Source: Adenophora triphylla var. japonica
Lineage: Eukaryota > Streptophyta > Magnoliopsida > Asterales > Campanulaceae
Direction of reading: 5' to 3'
DNA: 64,000 nt
Assembly (NCBI GenBank): GCA_022495995.1
Contig: JAFEMH010001456.1
Span: forward strand, 227,501 to 291,500
In this document: positions 55,881 through 64,000 of the stretch, one piece after another
Numbering within the stretch: the stretch's first letter is position 1
Layout: every line of letters starts with the position of its first letter
Program-made: the position numbers and the translations under genes
The notes under the pieces: model-generated
The model's input: only the letters and a program-made list of their open reading frames with translations
Databases searched by the model: none
Told to the model about the DNA's origin: nothing

Positions 55881-56783
55881 CACGAAATCAAAGATATGGA
55901 ATGGTTTTAGCAAAAATTTTCTTTTTCTTTTTCATCCAACAAACAGCCTTTCGCCATCCTCGGCATTTACGGCTTAAAAGATGAACTTTCAAGAAAACAC
56001 TAAAAACCTTTCCCATTTTTACTCTTTTTTTTTTTTTTTACATACTTAGCTTAGTCTACATCTCCGGCCAGCCACAACAATTTAGCTACGAGCTGCCCGT
56101 TACTGAGGTTTTTTCAACTTGAACAGATTATCATAACTGATGTACTAGAACACATAACTGATGCCTACACTGGTTATAAGTAGATCAAAAGAAAGAATCT
56201 ATAGTTTTGATGTCCCGTGAATTGAATGGATATGCGTTGTATAATCTTGCATGTCAAAGTTCTTAAGCTATCCAATCCGTATGCAGTTTGTATCTTTCGT
56301 CCTAATTGAAATGTGGCTCATCTGCTGACAGTCTGCATGATTCCCAGAAGGGTAACAACAAAGATTACGGATGTGGATTTTCCTGTCTATATTACATATT
56401 CTATACTAACTACTTCAAAATCTTCTGCCATTTTTCTTAAATCTGTGTTATTGAGCCAGTACTATTTGAATATCGAAAAAAGTTTCAAATTTGGTCTTGG
56501 TTAAGAGCAAATTTGAAACTTTTTTCGACATTAATTTAGGGACGGAGGGAGTATAGAATTAGGAATGGTAAAGGGTGTATAAGGTATCATATGCTGTACA
56601 TTTTTGAACTGGCTAGTGAGGAAATTGGAGGTCCAGTCCATCTAAATATTCTTGATGGTCGAGGCAGGCACATTGATCCGGCACTTTTGTGACATGGTGT
56701 TGGAGCAGATGGATGACTTTGCTTTACGGATACTAAATTTGAGGATCTTAAATGGATTTAGGGCTTTCTGACAGTACCTTTAG

Positions 56784-56814
<31 letters not shown>

Positions 56815-57100
56815 CAGATGTGGTAAGCTGGTGATGAAAAATATTTGCTTGCTGCTCATGATCTCTCTATGGTTAGAAGTGTTAATCTCTTGATGATTAA
56901 TGGGTGGTGCTGCTGTTATGTAGGTACTCTCTCTCTACTTCATCCTGTCTTTATAGTCTGGTGATTACCGAAGGTCCGAAAGTAATGGCTTTGCTATACT
57001 TGCTATCTCTTAGAGAAGTTTCCTCACCAATTAAGTAATTCAGGAGCAGAAAATGTTTAGTAATCAATTTGCATATATAATATGATAGGAAATAAGATGA
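55881..57100. other. Intergenic DNA without recognised gene
   Basis: AT-rich DNA with a T run (56027-56040), a CT microsatellite (56784-56807) and MITE 3. Several short frames, none convincing. Pieces such as 56600-56780 look like worn coding DNA but I cannot name them. Confidence 0.5.
56460..56553. mobile_element. Stowaway-like MITE 3, short hairpin form
   Basis: The right end GGGACGGAGGGAGTA is a Stowaway terminus. Inside, CGAAAAAAGTTTCAAATTTG (56474-56493) and its exact reverse complement (56508-56527) make a perfect 20 bp stem with a 14 nt loop. The left terminus is degenerate. Confidence 0.65.
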
Positions 57101-57152
57101 ATTTTGTTGTAGCAACCGCGCTTTTCGAATTTGTCATTGATTTGGATCAAAG

Positions 57153-57700
57153 TCATGTTTTTTCAGGCACATCCAAGGCTTTCCACACAGCTTGCAACGC
57201 ATCAACAATGTTACTACCACAAGGAGGCCTAAAGTAATGTTCTTTATCACATCCTATGCTAGAGTCACACAAGTCAACCACCATAGCCTTAACACTCCGC
57301 CCGTTCTTAGCACTTATTACTATCCCGTTGAGGCATCCCTCCCCTCCGTTATACCATCCACTCGACAGTGCCACGACCGGTATCGTTAGAGTGGTAACGT
57401 CCGTCGCATTTTGACGGGATGTAAAGGGGCCCACCTCGTTCAAAACTGTTTAGAGTCAGAAGTTCCTTGGTAGTATTGGATACGGGTGGTGAGCATTTGT
57501 ATGTTGTGTTATATCTTCCCTTGAACACAACATTGGTAGTCTTGGACGTCGAGGTTGCACTGGTCCGATGGCGGCTTTCGGCCTTTGACTCTACCGCTTG
57601 GCTTACAAGGTTGTTGAGCTGCATTGACTTTTGGAGAACATTGTGAAAAATAAGAGTTATGAGAATCAATGTCGTTATGAACCAGGGTTTTATCATATTT
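57153..57700 (-). pseudogene. Kiwellin / ripening-related protein pseudogene
   Basis: Minus-strand frames in sequence: a hydrophobic signal peptide (MIKPWFITTLILITLIF), then CKPSGRVKGRKPPSDQC and CCVQGK in a second frame, [25 protein letters not shown] and [10 protein letters not shown] in a third, and [44 protein letters not shown] in a fourth. Order and Cys pattern match secreted kiwellin-type double-psi beta-barrel proteins. At least three single-base frameshifts (near 57630, 57515, 57375) break it. The C-terminus stops at PEKT, short of the usual WGxxxITWS-type end. This is the only host gene remnant recognised. Confidence 0.88.
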
Positions 57701-57996
57701 AACTCTGTTTATGGGAATATGTAGCAGGTTGAAGAGAGCACTTCTTATAAGGTTGGCCGAAGCGTAAAACAATCAAGATTGTGGTCAACAGAATTTTTAT
57801 TTATATAATAAATCGGTTATAAGACGTTAATAATACGGCTAAGCATATCTATAACTAAATAAAGGCTGAAGTGCAAAGCACTTCAACACACCCACTTTTT
57901 CCCGCTCAAATAAGCATCTGGACTAAATATAGACTAGATTCATTGTCTCCTTAATGTTAGTTACCGAATACACCCTCTTACCTCTTACCTCTTACA

Positions 57997-58231
57997 TACT
58001 CCCTCCGTCCAGTTACATACTTCACACTTTCTATTTTGGGCGTCCAATTACATACTTCACACTTTGTCTCCTACATTATTTTAATACTCACAACACCATT
58101 ATAATTTACTATTCCATCCACTCATTCTCTCTCCTATTTTACTTTTACACTCACAACATTATATCATTATTTTTTTCCTTAATCCCCGCGCAAACAGTAA
58201 CTGTGAAGTATTAACTTGGACGGAGGGAGTA
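57997..58231. mobile_element. Stowaway-type MITE 2
   Basis: 235 bp with TACTCCCTCCGTCCAG on the left and CTTGGACGGAGGGAGTA-like right end, TA duplicated. Internal CATACTTCACACTTT occurs twice, an inner duplication of the end. Confidence 0.9.
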
Positions 58232-58879
58232 CGTATTAACCCAAAAATACCCCTAATAATAATGGTAAGCAAAACAATTCATCGATCTCTCTTTCCATTC
58301 CCCACTTTCTCTCTCTAATATTCTCTCTCCAAAACTCTCTGCAACCATCCCACCGTCACTTCACCTTCCCCTTCATCGATTCCGACTATCCATAGTTTTC
58401 AGCGACTCGAGAGATCCACCGATCTCTCTTCGCTCACCCTCCCTCCGACCTTCTCTGTCTACAGGACTGAAAGTTTGAAACCCTATGTTCACTTTCGGTC
58501 GGCTCACCTCCTCCATCTGCGGCGGATTCCATCTTCTCTGACACAAATTGTAAGCAGTTCCTCCACGACTTCCAATTCTAATTTATTAATCATTTTCTTC
58601 ATTTTCTATGACTGTAGTGTTTTTCTTTCTAGTGTTTATAAGGTTTTATCGGTTTTTAAATCACTAATTTGGGTTTTAATTTTATGCTTTCTCTCACACG
58701 TTCACAATGTTAGATTTTGTTATCTGTACCTTTAACTTTAAATCTGTCAATTGATTTTCGATTTCGTGTAGTTTCTCTCACAGTTACACCTCCATTCAAC
58801 CACAATCAAATTGCAGAAGCATATATATGTATGCACGCATTAAATTTCAGAGATTGTTCTCAGGGTTATTGAAAGGTCA
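58232..58879 (+). other. Pyrimidine-rich region, possibly a truncated gene 5' end
   Basis: Dense CTCTCT and CCAC tracts followed by a short frame (58475-58735) look like a plant 5' untranslated region and first exon with a possible donor after TTG|GTAAGC-like sequence near 58548. The frame is Ser/Leu-rich and matches nothing I know. The LTR at 58880 would cut it off. Weak. Confidence 0.3.
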
Positions 58880-60004
58880 TGTTTGCTTAGATCAAATTAA
58901 AGGTTAGGCAGTTAAGGTTTGACAGCTGAGGTGAAATCTTAGCTGTCAGAGGTTAACTGGTTTTAAAGATTGGAGTTGAACGTGCAGCGGAATAAAAGTG
59001 TTTGAAATAATGTAAAGACAAGTGAATAGTGTATGTGTGTGTATATGTGTGTGTGTGTTGTGTGATAATACCAATTGAACACAAGGAATTTTAAGGTGGT
59101 TCAGAGTTCACTCCTCCTACGTCCACCCTCACTGTCAACCTTGACAAGTGAGATCAATCCACTTAAATCTAGTTCCCATTAAGATTTACAAAGGATTGGA
59201 TAGGCAAGTTCCTTGAACTTCCTCTTCCTAATAAGTACAGTCTATTAGGATTAAGCTCTACACTGAGCAATTCACACTACCCACTTAAAGTCAGTCTTAA
59301 GGGGTTCTTACAAATCAGTTTATACACCTGAGATCAATTACAAGTGTCTTAATGTTGTTTTGATTATTGGTTGCAGGTTGAGAAGGTTTGGATGCAAGGT
59401 TGTAGAAGTTGTGTGTAAAAAGGGGTGGTGTCTTCAGTCTTGGAGAGTTCCTTTTATAGGCTTGGAAATAGCCGTTGGAGGAGACAAGGAGACAAGGGAG
59501 TAAATGCATGTTGGAGTTGCATTTAGGGCCTTTGTTGACTGGAGAAAAATATAGCTGGAATCTGCAACCAAACATGTGATCTTCATGGAGGTGAGCTGGC
59601 AACATCTGTATGGAGAGATTGGACAATGCACATCGTGGTCATCACGGGATTTCTTCATTCTTTGTTGATGTTGAAGATCATAGCTGTTGAGGGATGAAAC
59701 CTTTGTTGTGAGAGAACCTTAGCTGTCAGAGCTAAGTTCTTGATCTAGAAGGTTTAGGCAATAAGTAATGCACCATACTACACATGTAATTAGATACATT
59801 AGTGTACATGAGAGGTTTTGAGTGATATCTTTGTAGGTTGATTGAATCATAGCTGTCCAGTTGATGTATATAAAGAAGTGCAATTTGAGTTTGAGGTCTT
59901 AGCTGTCCAAGGTCATATGTTATCTTGGCTGTCAGATAACATATGATATATTTCTTTGTCAAAACCTTTTATAACTATGTGGTTTACATAGTTAGGTCCT
60001 AACA
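58880..60004 (-). repeat. 3' LTR of a fourth LTR element (Copia-like)
   Basis: About 1,125 bp, TGTTTGCTTAG to GGTCCTAACA on plus, next to a minus-strand polypurine tract (CCAAAAAGGGGGAAAT, 60005-60020). Minus-strand TATA box CTATAAAAGG at 59450-59459; TAGCTGTC motifs at 59681, 59720, 59850, 59900 and 59926, i.e. about 220-480 bp upstream, and at 58940. The second LTR lies outside the window. Left border is inferred. Confidence 0.75.
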
Positions 60005-60217
60005 ATTTCCCCCTTTTTGGCAAAGTAATATATCTAATAAAGATATAACCTGCAAGATACTCAAGAATGAATATACCAATGAAGATGAGAACAATCTTCT
60101 TGATTCAATCAACTGAGTCTTAAAACAAAACATATTATCCAAAATAAACAATGTTTTAGAGGCAGGAAATAAAGGTAGGGATTAAAAAGGACTTATCCAA
60201 AAAGACATAAAATTTTC
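60005..60217 (-). other. Fourth element polypurine tract and 3' untranslated region
   Basis: Purine tract at the LTR border, then AT-rich DNA up to the extra ORF stop. No motif or frame. Confidence 0.6.
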
Positions 60218-63200
60218 TTAAGAAAATTCATCTCTTTCTCTTCTTGCTGCAAGGATCTCTTCTCTTTCTGCAAGTAGGACTCTCTTCATCTTGTCCTCAA
60301 CACCTCTGTAGTACATCTCATTGTTCCATTCCCAGCTCATCTCATCATCATAGGTGAAGGTCTGGTTTTGCCTTTCCTTGAGAACAGCTTTGGGCAGAGG
60401 CTCTTCATCATTTCTTAATCTCATGGTACCCCATAAGGGAGCCTTCTTTGGTTTTGAGCTTTGACCCCTTGTTCCTGCAAATAGGTTAGAAAAGAAGGGG
60501 TTTGATTGAATAGAGATGGGTTGTTGAGTTTGGTGTAGAGGAGGATCAATTGAGACAGTGAGAACAGTAGAGGTTGAGAATTGATGTTGTTTCATCACAG
60601 GAGCACTATCTTCATCATCACTTGACACAATCACATTAGGAGCGGTACCAGAGGCTCTCTTTCCCAGGTTCACAGCTTCTTCATCAGATTCAATGGCCTT
60701 TCCTTTGGAGGCCTTCTTCTCAGATTTTGACACAGTTGAGACTTCCAGGATGTGTCTCATCTTGGTTATCATTGACCTTGTAAATCTTTGCATGTCTGTG
60801 ATGGTCACATGATATGGGGGTACAAAAGTTGAAGGATTGAAGTTTGGAGGAAGTTTGGATTGGAGAGATCTTGTGTTTAGGGGGATCAAGGAAGAGGGTA
60901 GTGAAGATGAAGGTGGAAACATAGCTGTCAGACTTGGTCTTGCAATGACAGCCAAGATGATGGATTTATTGAGGCAAATCCTCCAATACATTTCTTTGGC
61001 AAGCTCAATGCATAGGGCATCACCAGGGATGAAGGCATATAAATGCATTCATTGATATCTGATGAGAGAAGCTGGGAGAACAGAATTTCCCAATCCATTA
61101 TGGTGGTAATATCCATGAAATTTGGTAGCAAGGGAGCCTTGTGAAAGAAGGAGTTGGGGAGAGCTATTATGTACTTTTTCCATTCCTCATGGGTAAATAT
61201 TATGAGGCCACATTTATTCCTTGCATGAATCATAATTGAATTTTTGCTCAACAGCCAAGGATTAGAGACTAGGTGAGGATTAGCAACTTCAGGAAAATGA
61301 GAAATGTCTTTCAATCTTTGGTGGGCAGCCATGATAGAGGGGATGGAAAAGTCAATTTCACAATCTAAAATCCAAGGTTCACAAGTAGGAAGGATCTCAG
61401 ATTCAAGGGAGGGATCAAGAGTTTCTTGGGTTTGAATAGACTCACTAGGTTTAAATTGAGATTTTTGTTCAGGTTGAGGTTCTGGTTCAAGATCAGGTTG
61501 AGGTTCAGGTTCAAGAACAGGTTGAGGTTCAGTATCTTGGGTAACAACATGAGGTTCATGAATTTGAACAGTTTCAACAAGTATGGGTTGAGGTTCAGGT
61601 TCAGGAAAGGATTCAGGTGCAGGAATGCTTGCTTTCTTAGCCAGATCTCTGTTTTTGATAAGTTTCAAGGCTTTTTGGGTTTCTTGCTCTGTTAGCACTT
61701 GTCTCAAGTAATAGGTAACAGCAGGGACATGCTTGGGATCCTCTAAGGAAAGTCCTTCAGATGCTTTGAAGATGTTTTCAGGAATGGGGGAAGAATCTGA
61801 GGGACTATCAGAGGGTGATTCTTGACTAGAGAGAGGCATAGCCGTCGAATTGGAGACAAAGGACTTTTGTTCCCCTAATGCAGGCTCATCCTTTTCAGAG
61901 CTAGAGTTATTCCCCCTATCTTTTTCAACACTAGGCTCATTTGGACTGATGTTGGAGGGATTAAGATTTAGGATGCCTTGAGCCACAGAATCATGGGGTG
62001 AACTAGATTGGTCTTTAGATGAGGAGGGTTGAGGAGTGGTTGGCTTCAACTTCTTGGATGGGGTTTCAGCAATTGGGACAACCTTAGCTGTCAGAGATGA
62101 AGCTTCCATAGCTGTCCCAGATGACTGTCCAACCTTAGCTGTCCTCACTTCCATTAGTGACTCAGCAACAGCTCTTCTCATATCTTCATCATACTCATCA
62201 CCTTGAGCTTCACCAGCATACACATCATCAGGAACTTCTTCCTCTTCACCATCATAATCATCAATGTCCTTGAAGATATGATCTGACTGAGTATCTTCAC
62301 TGTCAGCTTGTTCTTCAGCTACCATCTTCCCTTTGTCAGTTTCTTGAGCACTTTCTTGCTCAACAGCTACCTCTTCTTGAATTTGCTTTCCTTTGCTGAG
62401 CTTCTTTCCCTTTCCAGTTCTCTTCATCTTGGCTAGGCTTTTTCTTATTTTGATTTTGGTTGGAGAAGTCTCTTGAGCTCTTTCTTTTATGACAACACCT
62501 TTGTCATGCTTTCTCTTGGATCTTTTGTCATTCACCATGTTTTCCAATCCCTGCCACATCTTCATATCCTTCTCAGTTTTCTCTTTCAATCTTTTAGAGG
62601 CTTCATCAAAATTCTCAGAGCTGTCCCCAAGCTCTAATTTCTTCTTGCTCTTCAGTTTGAAGGTGCTCAAGTTGAAGCTTCTGGTTGATACTAGAGATGT
62701 AGACTCAAGCCACTCAACCTTTAGGGGAGGATTCAGCCTTGGAATAAGGTGATGAAGAATTCCACTCATGAATCTGAAGTTGTTCATCCTTGGGTTTTGC
62801 TTTTTGAATTTCCAAGGAGAGGGAGAGGTGGCCAATTGAAAGTTGTGAAGTAATGCAACACTCCAGTTTACTTCTTTGGTTATCAAACTTAGGGCTTGCT
62901 TCCATTCATTAGGACTTATTTGATCAAATGATGATTGTTTTCCATCAAACCCTTTGATCACAACATCAATTAGGGTTGATTTGAACAAATCAAGGTCCTT
63001 CTTTTTGATTGGTTTGTCCTGAACCAATTGATAATTGCAGCTTGGTTTGTCAAAGAACCTTTTGTAGAATTGTTCCAGGTTGTTATCTTTCCTATTCCAG
63101 AGATTTGAGACACCATTGCTTTTGATAGGAATGTTGTAAACCTTGGACACAACCTTGGGGGTCACATTGATTTCAGTACCTTCAATGGTGGTTTTGATTG

Positions 63201-63384
63201 CCCCAGTTGATTGTCTTTCTCTTTTCATAAAAATCTCTCTGCACAGCTTCTCATAAATTGGAGGTTGAGCTTCCATCATATTGCAGAGATGATTGGATTC
63301 TAAGAGTTCTTTGATGAGAGCTCCAACATTGTGCTCATAGAACTCAGGTTTGATGAAGTATCCATGGGCTTCAGGGTAAGACAT
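60218..63384 (-). pseudogene. Fourth element extra ORF (about 1,050 codons, one frameshift)
   Basis: The 818-codon frame 63384-60928 continues, after a frameshift at about 61040, as 61048-60218. N-terminal globular part: ALIKELLESNHLCNMMEAQPP, INVTPKVVSKVYNIP, WKQALSLITKEVNWSVALLH, resembling in size and placement the extra ORF of Copia A and B. Then Lys-rich blocks (KRKHDKGVVIKE, KRTGKGKKLSKGKQ), acidic DE-rich blocks and an EPEPQP repeat (61440-61600). The C-terminal part has PNVIVSSDDED and a Glu/Arg coiled coil. Motif TAGCTGTC copies at 60922, 62084, 62108 and 62133 read as TAKV/TAM peptides. No enzyme motif; function unknown. Confidence 0.7.
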
Positions 63385-63850
63385 GATTGATTTTTAGAAC
63401 AGAAAATTTTTAGGGTTTATGAGACAAGAACAGAGTGAATCAAGGGATGAATTTGGAAGAGAGAATGGTGATTGTTAACTGAGGGATTAGTTCGCAAGGT
63501 TAAATGATAGTTAAAGGAGGGAATTTGTGTTTGTTTAAACGGCTAATACGTGGGTTAGTGTAACGGTTAAAAAATAGCATTTAAGATAGTGACTGTTCAT
63601 GAATAGTGTTTTTTGTCCCACTACTCATTACATGTACAATAACTTCCCATAAAACAAGGGAGTTATTTCCGTACACAGAGACGAAATTTCAGAGGGAATA
63701 AACAGAGAATTTAATGGACATGTGTTAGTGGCAAGTTCCAAAAACTTCCTCGATTTGGCAAGAGCTAAATTCATAGCTGTCAGACTTAATTACCAGCCAA
63801 GCCTATTTTGAATGATCATTGCCACTAATTTGACTGAAACTGAATTTGTC
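63385..63850. other. Fourth element region upstream of extra ORF
   Basis: On the minus strand a pyrimidine-rich leader (63385-63480) resembles a plant 5' untranslated region. A family motif CATAGCTGTCAGAC lies at 63772-63785. No TATA box on minus was convincing. Confidence 0.5.
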
Positions 63851-63851
63851 T

Positions 63852-63861
63852 ATAAAAGGAA
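63852..63861 (+). promoter_or_regulatory. Plus-strand TATA box near right edge
   Basis: CTATAAAAGG on plus, about 90 bp upstream of an ATG at 63944 and 70-80 bp downstream of the family motif at 63772. It would drive transcription away from the extra ORF. Confidence 0.45.
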
Positions 63862-63943
63862 ATGATTCAGATGAAGAAATTTACCAAATCCATTTCATTC
63901 ATAGCAAATGGGAAGGCTTGTTTCAAAGTTTAGTCCTAGCAAA

Positions 63944-64000
63944 ATGGCTAAGACAGCAAAGAGACTTGTTTTTCAAAGTCCAAGAGTAGATGAAACAAGA
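63944..64000 (+). CDS. Start of plus-strand ORF cut by window edge
   Basis: ATG at 63944 opens 19 codons (MAKTAKRLVFQSPRV) still open at the edge. It follows a plausible TATA box and leader. It is either an antisense ORF of the fourth element or a neighbour; too short to identify. Confidence 0.35.
   Translation, partial: MAKTAKRLVFQSPRVDETR

Noticed and set aside
56784..56807. CT microsatellite as regulatory site
   Set aside because: Simple repeat; no nearby gene supports a function.
58475..58735. Possible host exon
   Set aside because: Ser/Leu-rich, no known domain, depends on a weak splice site; kept only as a low-confidence region.
61365..61695. Leu/Asn- and Arg/Phe-rich frames opposite the EPEPQP repeat
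   Set aside because: Shadow frames of the glutamate-proline repeat in the extra ORF of the fourth element.
1..64000. tRNA, rRNA or organellar inserts
   Set aside because: No cloverleaf, rRNA core or plastid gene pattern was seen; only tRNA-complementary primer sites occur.

Overview
The window reads as repeat-packed, gene-poor heterochromatin from a flowering plant, probably a dicot. Almost every base belongs to an LTR retrotransposon, an endogenous pararetrovirus (EPRV, Caulimoviridae-like) or a MITE. The only host-gene remnant recognised is a broken kiwellin/ripening-related gene at 57153-57700. No tRNA, rRNA or CRISPR array was seen. Species cannot be assigned from the sequence.

Layout is a set of nested insertions. 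The base layer is two EPRV copies, tail to tail: copy A on + (1-530, 11018-12736, 14827-15915) and copy B on - (16071-22006, then 54144-about 55312). Their promoter ends face each other across about 155 bp. Into copy A went Copia element A (531-11017, target duplication aact[a/c]) and an Ogre-like solo LTR (12737-14826, duplication aatgt). Into copy B went a Tat/Retand-type Ty3-gypsy element on - (22007-54143, duplication atacc). That element was in turn hit by Copia element B on - (24372-38968, duplication catc[a/c]) and by an Ogre-type element on + (42553 to about 50617). The Ogre 3' part is lost together with the Tat RT/RNase H/integrase core, and the repair junction is patched with copied filler. 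Right of copy B lie three Stowaway-type MITEs, the kiwellin pseudogene, and the 3' part of a fourth LTR element on - (58880 to beyond 64000).

The most striking signal is not a gene. Each LTR family carries its own short, usually palindromic motif, scattered over LTRs, untranslated DNA and coding exons. Element A has GTGTYGCC paired with GGCAACAC; element B has ACCGGTAA; the Tat element has GCCGAGG/CCTCGTC; the fourth element has TAGCTGTCAG; the solo LTR has TATGTCGCRYGACATA. In the four multi-part elements a cluster of the motif sits roughly 200-450 bp upstream of the LTR TATA box; in the solo LTR it sits 20-130 bp upstream. The four elements showing this also carry an extra non-gag/pol ORF. 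Those of the Tat element and Copia B have their own TATA box and leader intron. The EPRV copies, and the Ogre element with no such ORF, show no comparable motif by eye. I infer, without proof, a self-recognition system (element-encoded factor plus family-private DNA address) comparable in logic to VANC anti-silencing in VANDAL transposons.

Most gag/pol frames are broken by stops and frameshifts. Copia B RT/RNase H (31297-33696), the small EPRV ORFs (15373-15600, 16384-16611) and the EPRV movement protein (54234-55271) are the best preserved frames.
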